Source of the DNA: Flavobacteriales bacterium
Lineage (GTDB): Bacteria > Bacteroidota > Bacteroidia > Flavobacteriales_D > Sanyastnellaceae
Assembly (NCBI GenBank): GCA_002862785.1
Contig: PKDZ01000053.1
Coordinates: 1-59,870 of the forward strand
Length of the DNA: 59,870 nucleotides
Direction: 5' to 3'
Under the pieces are notes generated by a model. The model saw only the letters and a list, made by a program, of their open reading frames with translations, was not told the DNA's origin and did no database searches. This document shows positions 17,437 through 25,774 of the stretch, in pieces. The position numbers and the translations under genes were made by a program. How positions within the stretch are numbered: position 1 is the first letter of the stretch; every line of letters begins with the position of its first letter.

Positions 17437-18854
17437 CCGACCAGCTCTATTTCCTCGGCATCGGCGGCATCGGGATGAGCGCCCTCGCCCGGTGGCACCG
17501 CCACCACGGCGCGACCGTGGCCGGCCACGACCGCACGGAAACCGCCCTCACAGCCGCCCTCGAGGCCGAAGGCATTGCCATCGACGCCACCGGACGGGAA
17601 GACGCCCTTCCCCAGGACCTGCTCGACGACCTCAAGGCAGGCAGAACGGACCGCTGGACCATCGTCCGCACACCGGCCGTGCCGGACGATTTCCCCCTCC
17701 TGATCCGGCTCCGCGAAGCCGGATTCCCCATCCTCAAGCGGTCGGAGCTCCTCGGCCGCATCACCGCCGACCGCCCCCTACTCGCGGTGGCCGGCACGCA
17801 CGGAAAGACGACCACCTCCACCCTGCTCGCCCACCTGCTCCAGCAGAACGGCACGTCGGTCGAGGCCTTCCTCGGCGGCATCGCCCGCTCCACCGGCACC
17901 AACCTCCTCGTCGCGGACCCCGGGGAACCCCATCCCTGGACCGTGGCCGAAGCGGATGAATTTGACCGGAGCTTCCTCACCCTCCATCCCCGCCACGCCG
18001 TCATCACCTCCGCCGACGCCGACCACCTGGACATCTACGGAACTCCCGACGTCCTCCACCGAGCCATGGTCGACTTTGCCGCCCAGGTCGAGCCGGGGGG
18101 GCTGATCCTTCACCAGGAGGCTGCCGCCACACTTCGAGGCGTTCCCGGCCTCCCCGAGCATTCAATCTATGGCCCGCTGGCACCGGGCGCCAACCTCCCT
18201 GAAAGCTGGGCGGCAGCCCATTCAGCGACGGCAGAAGGCGCAGGAGGCGCCGCCTTCACCCTGCACCTGTCCGGATACGCCCCCATCGACATTGCCTGGT
18301 CCATGCCTGGCGAGCACAATGCGGCCAACGCCACCGCCGCCGCGGCCCTCGCCCTCCGAGCCGGCGTGACCCCCGACTCCATTGCCCGGGGCCTCACCTC
18401 CTTCCCCGGCATCGCCCGGCGATTCGAAATCCGACACGACGCACCGGGCCTCACCGTCATCGACGATTACGCCCACCACCCCAGCGAGATCGACAACACC
18501 ATTGCCGCCGCTCGGGCAGCCTTCCCTAGCCGGCGGCTCGTCGGGGTCTTCCAACCCCACCTCTTCACCCGCACCCGCGACTTCCTCGACGGGTTCGCCA
18601 CCGCCCTGTCGAAACTGGACCACGCGGTGCTCCTCCCAATCTATCCAGCGAGGGAACGGCCGCTCCCCGGGGTGGATGCACAGGCCGTTGGGGAAAAGAT
18701 GGTCGGGTGTCCAGTGGAATGCCCCACGGAAAGCCGGTTTTTGGATGTTCTGGAGACGTGTGATCCGGACGTGCTGCTCTTCATGGGAGCGGGGGACCTC
18801 GACCAGTGGATTCCCCCAGCCATTGAGCAGCTATCCGCCTCCCGTCCAACATAG
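17433..18854 (+). CDS. murC: UDP-MurNAc:L-alanine ligase MurC
   Basis: 473 residues. N terminus YFLGIGGIGMSALARW is the UDP-MurNAc-binding Rossmann start; ATP motif G121-T-H-G-K-T126, where the His in place of Asn marks MurC/Mpl. Further motifs: AEADEFDRSFLTLHP, ITSADADHLDIYG and VIDDYAHHPSEIDNTI. It adds the first L-Ala of the stem peptide. Starts with ATGA overlapping murG. 17 bases separate it from ftsQ. Confidence 0.95.
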   Translation: MTDQLYFLGIGGIGMSALARWHRHHGATVAGHDRTETALTAALEAEGIAIDATGREDALPQDLLDDLKAGRTDRWTIVRTPAVPDDFPLLIRLREAGFPILKRSELLGRITADRPLLAVAGTHGKTTTSTLLAHLLQQNGTSVEAFLGGIARSTGTNLLVADPGEPHPWTVAEADEFDRSFLTLHPRHAVITSADADHLDIYGTPDVLHRAMVDFAAQVEPGGLILHQEAAATLRGVPGLPEHSIYGPLAPGANLPESWAAAHSATAEGAGGAAFTLHLSGYAPIDIAWSMPGEHNAANATAAAALALRAGVTPDSIARGLTSFPGIARRFEIRHDAPGLTVIDDYAHHPSEIDNTIAAARAAFPSRRLVGVFQPHLFTRTRDFLDGFATALSKLDHAVLLPIYPARERPLPGVDAQAVGEKMVGCPVECPTESRFLDVLETCDPDVLLFMGAGDLDQWIPPAIEQLSASRPT

Positions 18855-18871
18855 GAAACCCCGCAGCAACC

Positions 18872-19633
18872 GTGAGCAAGAAGGCCACCCCCACCCCCTC
18901 GAAGTCGCCCTCCCGGAGCGCGTGGTGGCTGACCTTGCCCCTGCTGGCGGTCACGTTGGTGGTGTTCACCGCAGCCGACCGCGAGGCCGAAGCGGTCCCC
19001 TGCCGGGCCATTGACATCAAAGTGGACCAGCTCGATGGCATGTATTTCGTCGATGCCCCTTCGCTCCGAAACGAGGTCATCCAGCAATTCGCCCTGCTCG
19101 AGCGCCCGATGGAGTCGCTCCCCTATGCGCAGCTTCACGAAGCCATCCTCGATCACCACGGCGTGTCGTCTTGTGACATCGTGCCCACCTTAGGAGGCTC
19201 CCTGCACATCCGCGTCCAACAGCAACGGCCCATTGCCCGGGTCTGGACGCCGGACAGCGTGCTCTACCTCGACGACGAAGGGCGTTGGATGCCCCTTTCC
19301 GACCGCTACACCGCCCAGGTGCCCATCGTCCACGCGTCCAACCGGGAATCCGCCCGGGACGCCATGCCCCTCCTGCGCACCATGGACCGCGACGCCTTCT
19401 GGAACGGCTTCATCGACCAGGTGGCGGTGGAGGACGACGGCAACGTCCGCTTCCACCCCCGCATCGGCGACCTCGTCGTGGAACTCGGCCGTGCCGAGGA
19501 GCTCGACGTGCGGCTCGACGACCAACTGAGACACCTCAAGACCTTTTACCGCGCCCTGCTCGACAGTGGAGACCTGCGCCAATACGGCACCCTGGACCTC
19601 CGCTACGACGGACAGCTCGTGGCCAGCAAATGA
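18872..19633 (+). CDS. ftsQ: Cell division protein FtsQ (DivIB)
   Basis: 253 residues from a GTG start. Short basic cytoplasmic head, one membrane helix (about 17-34, AWWLTLPLLAVTLVVFTA), then a periplasmic part with a POTRA-like start (DAPSLRNEVIQQF, LHEAILDHHGVSSCDIVPTLGGSLHIRVQQQRPIARVW) and the FtsQ beta domain (LYLDDEGRWMPLSDRYTAQVPIV). It bridges early and late division proteins. Divergent in sequence, as usual in Bacteroidota, but topology and the slot between murC and ftsA agree. ftsA follows after 16 bases. Confidence 0.86.
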   Translation: MSKKATPTPSKSPSRSAWWLTLPLLAVTLVVFTAADREAEAVPCRAIDIKVDQLDGMYFVDAPSLRNEVIQQFALLERPMESLPYAQLHEAILDHHGVSSCDIVPTLGGSLHIRVQQQRPIARVWTPDSVLYLDDEGRWMPLSDRYTAQVPIVHASNRESARDAMPLLRTMDRDAFWNGFIDQVAVEDDGNVRFHPRIGDLVVELGRAEELDVRLDDQLRHLKTFYRALLDSGDLRQYGTLDLRYDGQLVASK

Positions 19634-19649
19634 CCCCATCCCCACGCCC

Positions 19650-20921
19650 ATGAACCAAAACCATTCCCCACAGGACATCGTCGTCGGACTCGACATCGGA
19701 ACCACCAAGATCGCCTGCATCGTAGGCCAGAAGAATGCCCATGGCAAGCTGGAGGTCATCGGGTATGGTCGGAGTGAATCCATCGGAGTGACCCGCGGCG
19801 TGGTGGCCAACATCGAGCAGACCGTCCAGTCCATCCGGACCGCCGTGGAAGCCGCCGAGAAGTCCGCCAACGTGCGCATCGAAGTGGTCAACGTCGGCAT
19901 CGCGGGGCAGCACATCAAGAGCCTACAGCATCGGGGACAGCTGATCCGGACCGAGACGGAAGAGGAAATCAACCGTCAAGACGTCCAGCAACTCATCGAG
20001 GACATGAAAAAGCTCAAGGTGTTGCCCGGGGAGGAGATCCTCCACGTGCTGCCTCAAGAGTTCACCGTGGATGGGGAGCCCGGCATCAAAGAGCCTGTTG
20101 GCCACACTGGCGTGCGCCTCGAAGCCAACTTTCACATCATCACCGGACAGACGTCCGCGGCCAAAAACATCTACCGCTGCATCAAGCGGGCCGGCCTGCA
20201 GGTGGACCAGCTCATCCTCGAGCCCATCGCCTCCAGCTCTGCCGTCCTGAGCGAGGAGGAGAAAGAGGCCGGCGTGGCGCTCGTCGACATCGGCGGCGGC
20301 ACCACCGACATTGCCATTTTCCAGGAGGGCATCATCCGCCACACGGCCGTGATTCCGTTTGGAGGCAACGCCATCACCGACGACATCAAGCAGGGCTGCG
20401 GGGTCCTCAAGAAGCACGCCGAAGCCCTCAAGAACAAGTTTGGCTCCGCCCTGGAGCAGGAAACCGACAAGAACGACATCGTGGTCATTCCCGGCTTGCC
20501 AGGTCGCGCGCCGAAAGAGGTGTCCCGCCGCAACATCGCCGGCATCATCCAGGCCCGGATGTCGGAAATCATCGAGCACGTCCACTACGAGATCAAGAAC
20601 AGCGGCCTGGAGCGCGAGCTGATCGGCGGCATCGTGGTCACGGGTGGAGGAAGCCAACTCCGGCACGTGCGCCAACTGTTCGAATACGTCACCACCCTCG
20701 ATTGCCGCATCGGCTACCCGAACACCCACCTCGCCCAAGCCCCCAACCGGGAGCTGACCGCGCCCACCTTCGCCACCGGCATCGGGCTGGTTCTGCTTGG
20801 CTTTGACGATGAGCGGGATTACGAGGACACCCGGCACGAAGAAGCCGGCGAGACCCGCCGTGGCGCCAAGAAGTTCCTGCAGAAGATCAAGGACTTCTTC
20901 GAGGAGGAAGCGGAGGAGTAA
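19650..20921 (+). CDS. ftsA: Cell division protein FtsA
   Basis: 423 residues from the ATG at 19650. Actin-like ATPase: phosphate-1 motif VVGLDIGTTKIACIVG, the inserted 1C domain (LRVLPQEFTVDGEPGIKEPVGHTGVRLE region), phosphate-2 VALVDIGGGTTDIAIF and adenosine motif GGIVVTGGGSQL. The C terminus has a charged stretch followed by KKFLQKIKDFFEEEAEE, an amphipathic helix that should tether it to the membrane. It anchors FtsZ. The frame runs open into ftsQ, but family similarity begins at this ATG. Confidence 0.95.
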   Translation: MNQNHSPQDIVVGLDIGTTKIACIVGQKNAHGKLEVIGYGRSESIGVTRGVVANIEQTVQSIRTAVEAAEKSANVRIEVVNVGIAGQHIKSLQHRGQLIRTETEEEINRQDVQQLIEDMKKLKVLPGEEILHVLPQEFTVDGEPGIKEPVGHTGVRLEANFHIITGQTSAAKNIYRCIKRAGLQVDQLILEPIASSSAVLSEEEKEAGVALVDIGGGTTDIAIFQEGIIRHTAVIPFGGNAITDDIKQGCGVLKKHAEALKNKFGSALEQETDKNDIVVIPGLPGRAPKEVSRRNIAGIIQARMSEIIEHVHYEIKNSGLERELIGGIVVTGGGSQLRHVRQLFEYVTTLDCRIGYPNTHLAQAPNRELTAPTFATGIGLVLLGFDDERDYEDTRHEEAGETRRGAKKFLQKIKDFFEEEAEE

Positions 20922-20983
20922 TTCCCACGCCCGGACCGTCCAAATCGCGTTTTCCACCGCCACTTCGTGGATGGAAACCCGAA

Positions 20984-21010
20984 CCTGCCCTCCGGACCGG
21001 GAGGGTCAGG
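20984..21010 (+). promoter_or_regulatory. Hairpin between ftsA and ftsZ
   Basis: CCTG-CCCTCC (20984-20993) pairs with GGAGGG-t-CAGG (21000-21010) with a single-base bulge and a six-base loop. It is followed by GTGTTTCTTG, T-rich but not a clean T-run. This could be a weak attenuator or a processing site adjusting the FtsZ:FtsA ratio in a 169-base gap that is unusually long for this cluster. Confidence 0.4.
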
Positions 21011-21090
21011 GTGTTTCTTGTTGCCCACCCGCGAAGTATGGAAGCGCCTGATTCACGGTGACCGAACATTCCCCATCCAACCGCACGACG

Positions 21091-22929
21091 ATGCAATTCA
21101 ACATTCCCAAGAACCCAGGCTCCCCGATCAAGGTCATCGGTGTGGGAGGTGGCGGCTCCAACGCCGTCAACTACATGCACCAACAGGGAATCAACGGGGT
21201 CGACTTCATCGTCTGCAACACGGACAACCAGGCCCTAGAAGCCTCATCCGTTCCCACCCGCATCCAACTCGGCACGACCCTGACCGCCGGACAAGGCGCA
21301 GGCAGCATCCCCGAAATCGGAAAGAACGCGGCCATCGAAAACCTCGATGACGTCCTGAACCAGCTGACGGACGACACGACGATGGTGTTCATCACCGCCG
21401 GCATGGGCGGTGGCACCGGAACCGGTGCCGCCCCCGTCATCGCCCAAGCGTGCAAGGACCTCGACATCCTCACCGTCGGCATCGTCACCGTGCCCTTCAA
21501 CTTCGAAGGCAAGCGCCGGGCCAATCAGGCGGCAGAAGGCCTTGAGCGCATGCGCGCCGCAGTCGACACGTTGCTGGTCATCCGAAACGACAAACTCCGC
21601 GAACTCTTCGGCAACCTCGCCCTCAAGCAAGCCTTCTCCAACGCGGATGAAGTGCTGTGCACCGCGGCGAAAGGCATTGCCGAGGTCATCACCCTCACCG
21701 GCGACATCAACGTCGACATGAACGACGTCAAGACGGTCATGCGCAATTCCGGAGCGGCCATCATGGGCGCCGGTGCCGCCAGCGGAGACGGCCGAGCCAT
21801 GACCGCCGTGGCGGAGGCCCTCGAGTCGCCGCTCCTCAACGACAACGACATCACGGGCGCCAATTTCGTTCTGCTGAACATCACCTACGGAACGGACGAG
21901 CTCCTGATGGACGAGATCTCCGAGATCACCGACTACATCCAGGACCAGGCCGGCGCCACCGCCGAGGTCATCTGGGGCTACGGCCACGACGAGACCCTCG
22001 GAGAGAAAATTTGCGTCACGGTCATTGCCACCGGATTCGAAGCCCGGGCCGACCTTCCCGAGGGCCCCAGCGGCAAGCGACAGCATCTGGTTGACGGAGC
22101 CCGAGAAATTACCCAACCACTCGAAGGCCCCATTCCCACCGAGCCTTGGGAGACCCCATCCACGATCGCGGACGAAGAGCCCCGGCTGAAGACGGACGCT
22201 TCCCCCATGGACTTGACCGAGGACATCGAGCCTACCCTGCTGACCAACCAGTGGCAAGCCGAAGATGTCACCTCCGACACACCGGACGCCGCCCTCGATT
22301 TGTTCGGCACCCCGACCGATGCCGTGGAAGAAGTCCAACTCCGCCACGAACTCGTCGAAGAAACCCCTGAGATCCCGGCCCCCGCGGAGGCGACCATCGA
22401 CGTCACCCCCGAAGTGGAGCCGGAGGAGGAGCCCGTTGCCGCTTCCTCCGAGAAGGTAGGCGGCTTCACCGTCCTCAACCTCGATGAAGTCGAAGAAGAC
22501 ACCATCACCCCGGAACAGGTGGCCGGCGTGACCTTCACCGATCAGGAAATCAGCGGAGAGGTGGACGCCCCGCAAGAAGAAGTGACCGCCAACGCCCAAC
22601 CGGTCCCGACCCCCTCCACGCCCCAACCGGAAGTGGACACAGAGCCGGCCCCAACGCCTGCCCCCCGCCCCCTGCAGCAGGGCATCGGCATGGACGATCT
22701 CACCGCCCGCACCGCCCAGCGCCAGTTCAACATCGAAGAGCGGACCAAGCGCCTTCGCACTCCGAACGGCCTGACCGAACTCGAGAGCGAGCCCGCCTTC
22801 AAGCGGCGCAACATCCAACTCGAGCCGACCCCGTCCAGCGATGAGTCTCAGGCCACCCGCCTCAGCATCGATGAGGAGACCGGCGGACTGAAGACAGACA
22901 ACCCCTTCCTCCACGACAACGTGGACTGA
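21091..22929 (+). CDS. ftsZ: Cell division protein FtsZ
   Basis: 612 residues from the ATG at 21091; a GTG at 21058 would add 11 residues that do not resemble FtsZ. The GTPase domain (1 to about 330) has KVIGVGGGGSNAVNYM, the tubulin signature GGGTGTGAAP (about residues 106-115), and the T7-loop NVDMNDVKTVM. A long acidic, Pro/Glu-rich linker of about 230 residues follows. The last residues RLSIDEETGGLKTDNPFLHDNVD match the conserved Bacteroidota FtsZ tail that binds FtsA and other partners. It polymerises into the Z ring. No separate promoter was clear; the hairpin upstream may matter. Confidence 0.96.
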   Translation: MQFNIPKNPGSPIKVIGVGGGGSNAVNYMHQQGINGVDFIVCNTDNQALEASSVPTRIQLGTTLTAGQGAGSIPEIGKNAAIENLDDVLNQLTDDTTMVFITAGMGGGTGTGAAPVIAQACKDLDILTVGIVTVPFNFEGKRRANQAAEGLERMRAAVDTLLVIRNDKLRELFGNLALKQAFSNADEVLCTAAKGIAEVITLTGDINVDMNDVKTVMRNSGAAIMGAGAASGDGRAMTAVAEALESPLLNDNDITGANFVLLNITYGTDELLMDEISEITDYIQDQAGATAEVIWGYGHDETLGEKICVTVIATGFEARADLPEGPSGKRQHLVDGAREITQPLEGPIPTEPWETPSTIADEEPRLKTDASPMDLTEDIEPTLLTNQWQAEDVTSDTPDAALDLFGTPTDAVEEVQLRHELVEETPEIPAPAEATIDVTPEVEPEEEPVAASSEKVGGFTVLNLDEVEEDTITPEQVAGVTFTDQEISGEVDAPQEEVTANAQPVPTPSTPQPEVDTEPAPTPAPRPLQQGIGMDDLTARTAQRQFNIEERTKRLRTPNGLTELESEPAFKRRNIQLEPTPSSDESQATRLSIDEETGGLKTDNPFLHDNVD

Positions 22930-22940
22930 TTCGGACAACG

Positions 22941-23390
22941 ATGACCTTGCAGGAGCGCATCAGCGCAGACATGAAGGAGGCCATGAAGGCCAAGGACAAG
23001 GTGCGACTGGCCGCTCTGCGCGACATCAAGAGCAAAATCATGCTGGCCCTGACCGAATCCGGGGGCACCGACAGCTTGGACGATGGCGCCGTCACGAAAA
23101 TCCTGTCCAAACAGCTCAAGCAGCGCGAGGACACCATGGACATCTACAAGGAACAGGGCCGCGAGGATCTGTATGTCGAAGAAGAAGCCCAGGCGGAAGC
23201 CCTCCGGGTCTATCTCCCCAAACCATTGAGCGAGGCCGAACTGGCATCCGCCGTCGAAGGCCTCATCACCGAACTGGGCGCCACCTCCATGGCCGACATG
23301 GGCCGCGTGATGGGCACGGCTTCCGCTCGGTTTGCCGGACGGGCAGATGGCAAGGCCATCAGTGCCCTCGTCCGCCAACATCTGGCCTGA
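22941..23390 (+). CDS. GatB/YqeY domain protein
   Basis: 149 residues. Starts MTLQERISADMKEAMKAKDKVRLAALRDIKSKI, the hallmark of the YqeY family, with the later KQREDTMDIYKEQGREDL and YLPKPLSEAEL motifs. The C-terminal helical part resembles the tRNA-binding tail of GatB, but YqeY proteins stand alone and their role is not settled. Cytoplasmic. It follows ftsZ by 11 bases, a linkage known in many Bacteroidota, so it is probably the last gene of the dcw transcript. Confidence 0.9.
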   Translation: MTLQERISADMKEAMKAKDKVRLAALRDIKSKIMLALTESGGTDSLDDGAVTKILSKQLKQREDTMDIYKEQGREDLYVEEEAQAEALRVYLPKPLSEAELASAVEGLITELGATSMADMGRVMGTASARFAGRADGKAISALVRQHLA

Positions 23391-23424
23391 CACCGGGCAC
23401 CCACACCTTTGACCACCCCCCTTC

Positions 23425-23445
23425 GGAATGCGGCATTTGCATTCC
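23425..23445. repeat. Inverted repeat upstream of marR
   Basis: GGAATGC (23425-23431) and GCATTCC (23439-23445) form perfect seven-base arms around seven bases. It lies between yqeY and marR. No T-run follows, so an operator is more likely than a terminator. Confidence 0.4.
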
Positions 23446-23467
23446 TTCGTATTTCATTCTCCTACAT

Positions 23468-23489
23468 TAAATGTCGATACATACATTTA
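23468..23489. promoter_or_regulatory. Putative MarR operator overlapping the marR -7 element
   Basis: TAAATGT (23468-23474) and ACATTTA (23483-23489) are perfect inverted arms around eight bases, the size of a MarR-dimer site. The right arm is part of TACATTTA (23482-23489), a TAnnTTT-type -7 element that ends four bases before the marR ATG. Binding would hide the promoter, consistent with autorepression. Confidence 0.55.
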
Positions 23490-23493
23490 GTGC

Positions 23494-23976
23494 ATGAAAC
23501 TCGAAGACCACCTTGTGCATCCCACCTTTCGCGATGAAGGGCAGAAACTTCACATGCACATCCTGGTCATCGCGCGCCAGCTCGACCTGATGCTCCGCCG
23601 CATCCTGAAACCCCACGGACTCACGCCGCCACAGTACAACGTGCTGCGCATCCTGCGCGGACAGCAGGGCGAACCGATTGCAGTCCAATCACTGGCTGCG
23701 CGTATGATCGACCCTTCGAGCAACACCTCCCGCATCATCGACAAGCTGGTCGAAAAGGGATGGACGGATCGCCAGGTCTGTCCGGAAGACCGCCGAAGGG
23801 CCGATGTCAGCATCACCCCCGCCGGAATCACGGTGTTGACAGGCCTCGACGCCCCGGTCAATGCCATGCTGTCTCACTCCCTCGACGGCGTGGACGAAAC
23901 GACCCGCACCCAATTGAACGGAGCGCTCGCCCACGTGTTGAACAACACGGGCGATATCATCGCGACCCAGAACTGA
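23494..23976 (+). CDS. MarR family transcriptional regulator
   Basis: 160 residues. Winged-helix core: GLTPPQYNVLRILRG, then the recognition segment LAARMIDPSSNTSRIIDKLVEKGW and the wing VCPEDRRRADVSITPAGI. N- and C-terminal helices would make the dimer interface. The ATG at 23494 is four bases from a TACATTTA element. Two inverted repeats precede it, suggesting self-control. It runs directly into a yceI gene 25 bases downstream, a pairing seen in other Bacteroidota; the regulator probably controls that gene. The ligand is unknown. Confidence 0.88.
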   Translation: MKLEDHLVHPTFRDEGQKLHMHILVIARQLDLMLRRILKPHGLTPPQYNVLRILRGQQGEPIAVQSLAARMIDPSSNTSRIIDKLVEKGWTDRQVCPEDRRRADVSITPAGITVLTGLDAPVNAMLSHSLDGVDETTRTQLNGALAHVLNNTGDIIATQN

Positions 23977-24001
23977 ACTCAACTACACAATCCAACACAA
24001 A

Positions 24002-24616
24002 ATGAAGCAACTGCTTTACACCGGAGCCCTGCTCCTCGCCCCCGGCCTCGCCGTCGCCGGAGGCAACGACGATGCCCCAACCCGTTACCAAGTGGACGCG
24101 AAATCCAGCACGGTGACCTGGGAAGGCACCAAGGTCACAGGTGCCCACAATGGCGACATCGCCATCAGCAACGGCATGATCACCGTGAGTGACGGCCTGA
24201 TCAGCGCCGCCACGGTCATCATCGACATGACCACCATCAACACGCTGGACCTCGACGGCGGCGCCAAGAAAAGCCTCGACGGTCACCTGAGCAGCGACGA
24301 CTTCTTCGGCGCGGAGACCTACCCGACCGCCCAGTTCGAGCTGCTGAAGCTCAATCCCCTCCGCGGAGGAGAGAACGGCGCCAACTTCTCCGCCACCGGC
24401 AAGGTGACGATCAAGGGGCGCAGCGACGAGGTGACCTTTCCGGCGAAGGTGGACATGTCCGACGGTGGCGCCCGCATCTCCGGCGAGATGGTCCTCGACC
24501 GCTCCCAATTCGATGTGCGTTTCCGCAGCAAGTCCTTCTTCGACGCCAAGGAGCTCGGCGACAAGCTCATCTACAACGACTTCACCATCGGCTTCGAGCT
24601 GGTGGCCGGTAAGTGA
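24002..24616 (+). CDS. YceI family periplasmic protein
   Basis: 204 residues. Signal peptide MKQLLYTGALLLAPGLAVAG, then the YceI lipocalin-like barrel: YQVDAKSSTVTWEGTKVTGAHNGDIAISNG, STVIIDMTTINTLD-like strands, GHLSSDDFFGAETYPTAQFEL and VTIKGRSDEVTFPAKV. YceI proteins bind polyisoprenoid or amide lipids in the periplasm; physiological roles are varied. It is co-transcribed with marR upstream. A strong terminator follows 22 bases after its stop. Confidence 0.9.
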   Translation: MKQLLYTGALLLAPGLAVAGGNDDAPTRYQVDAKSSTVTWEGTKVTGAHNGDIAISNGMITVSDGLISAATVIIDMTTINTLDLDGGAKKSLDGHLSSDDFFGAETYPTAQFELLKLNPLRGGENGANFSATGKVTIKGRSDEVTFPAKVDMSDGGARISGEMVLDRSQFDVRFRSKSFFDAKELGDKLIYNDFTIGFELVAGK

Positions 24617-24638
24617 TTCCGGTCCCTTCCAAAGCACA

Positions 24639-24670
24639 AGCCCTCGGCGCTCCGGCGTCGGGGGCTTTTT
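24639..24670 (+). terminator. Intrinsic terminator after yceI
   Basis: Stem AGCCCTCGGCG (24639-24649) with CGTCGGGGGCT (24656-24666), two G.T wobbles, six-base loop, followed by TTTT; five T in a row counting the stem end. It separates the marR-yceI unit from the convergent gene ending at 24679. Confidence 0.8.
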
Positions 24671-24678
24671 GCTGGGTG

Positions 24679-25449
24679 TCAGTGCAAGATGAGGCGCACG
24701 TCCAAGCCCCACCAGCTCCCATCCAATGTCCGCAGGATGGTCCGGGTGTCCGCATCGCCCTGGCCCACATTCCATCGGGCCGTCAGACCAGCTTGGGACA
24801 ACGGTTGGATCAACGGCCTCAAGACGCCCCCGATGTGCAGGTCAGCCTCCTCTCCTTCCTTGACCAGACCCAGCTCGAGCGCCATGCCCCACCGGTTCCA
24901 ATTGTACCGCAGCGACTCCTGTTCCAGCGCCAGGACGTTGCCATCCTGCTCCGTGCTGGTCGAGGTGAATGCATTGGTCGGCAAGATCTCCAGGACCACA
25001 CCTCCGCCCGCCCCAAGCCTCCAACCGGGGGCAAGCGTCACTTCCGTCCGGTACAGAATGGGCCAGGAATAAGACGCCACAATCCACTCCATGCTTCCAC
25101 TCAACTCCGGCGACGAGGCAAGCGGGGGCATCCAGTCCGCCTCAACCTGCCAAATCCGACGGGTCTGCTCAAACCCGAAAGCCAGTTGACCCACCTTGCC
25201 CAAACTCCTTCGGATGGACACCCCATAACTCCGCGTTCCACGCAGGCCCCAGCGACCAAACAACGATCCATCAGAAGCGGCCAGCGCCTGACCACCCCAT
25301 CCAGCACCATCTCCAATGGCCGGCCGGCCAAAGGGCACACTGGTCAGCAACCGGACATCCAAGGACCAATCCCCCTTCGTCTGAGCCTGGGTGATCAAAC
25401 CAGCCCTCAGCAGGAGGGCACACAAGAGGGCCTGCCGAAAGATGGTCAT
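24679..25449 (-). CDS. Putative outer-membrane beta-barrel protein, unrecognised family
   Basis: 256 residues when started at the ATG at 25449, which leads straight into a signal peptide (MTIFRQALLCALLLRAGLITQAQ). The mature part is rich in amphipathic strands (WSLDVRLLTSVPFG, SYGVSIRRSLGKVGQLAFGFEQ, WIVASYSWPILYRTEVTLAPGWRLGAGGGVVLEI) and ends in a strand with WWGLDVRLILH. That fits a small barrel of eight to ten strands. I do not recognise the family. The start overlaps the upstream small membrane-protein gene by four bases, so it is the last gene of the minus-strand run. Confidence 0.6.
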   Translation of the reverse strand: MTIFRQALLCALLLRAGLITQAQTKGDWSLDVRLLTSVPFGRPAIGDGAGWGGQALAASDGSLFGRWGLRGTRSYGVSIRRSLGKVGQLAFGFEQTRRIWQVEADWMPPLASSPELSGSMEWIVASYSWPILYRTEVTLAPGWRLGAGGGVVLEILPTNAFTSTSTEQDGNVLALEQESLRYNWNRWGMALELGLVKEGEEADLHIGGVLRPLIQPLSQAGLTARWNVGQGDADTRTILRTLDGSWWGLDVRLILH

Positions 25450-25772
25450 GACTGCATCCATCCCATGAGACCCAAGCCCACGGCCAACGCCGTGATCAGC
25501 AGCATCGCCCACCTCAAACCGCGGTGCGCAATGAACGGGCGACGGTGGCGCCCATGAAGCAGGTGATTGACCCGCAATGCCGCCTTGAACTGGTCCCGGT
25601 GCACGCCGAACAGCGCGACGGTCTCCTCCTCCTCCTGCCGCTCACCACGTTCAGCCTCGATGCCCTCCCTCTCGAGGTCACGGGCGAATTCCTCCGCCAG
25701 CTCCCGACTCCGGAATTCGAAGACCTGATAGCGGTTGTCCGCCGGATGGGGGTACCAATTGACCAGGCGCAT
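25446..25772 (-). CDS. Small membrane protein, function unknown
   Basis: 108 residues from the ATG at 25772, chosen because it lies two bases after the nitroreductase stop and opens a protein-like sequence (MRLVNWYPHPADNRYQVFEF). A cytoplasmic, very acidic middle (ELAEEFARDLEREGIEAERGERQEEEE) looks helical. One membrane segment closes the protein (WAMLLITALAVGLGLMGW). I do not recognise a family. It overlaps the following barrel gene by four bases, so the two are probably translated together. Confidence 0.6.
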   Translation of the reverse strand: MRLVNWYPHPADNRYQVFEFRSRELAEEFARDLEREGIEAERGERQEEEETVALFGVHRDQFKAALRVNHLLHGRHRRPFIAHRGLRWAMLLITALAVGLGLMGWMQS

Positions 25773-25774
25773 GC

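Noticed and set aside
21058-21090. GTG start of ftsZ 33 bases upstream
   Set aside because: The extra 11 residues are not FtsZ-like; Bacteroidota FtsZ usually begins near MQFNIP or similar.
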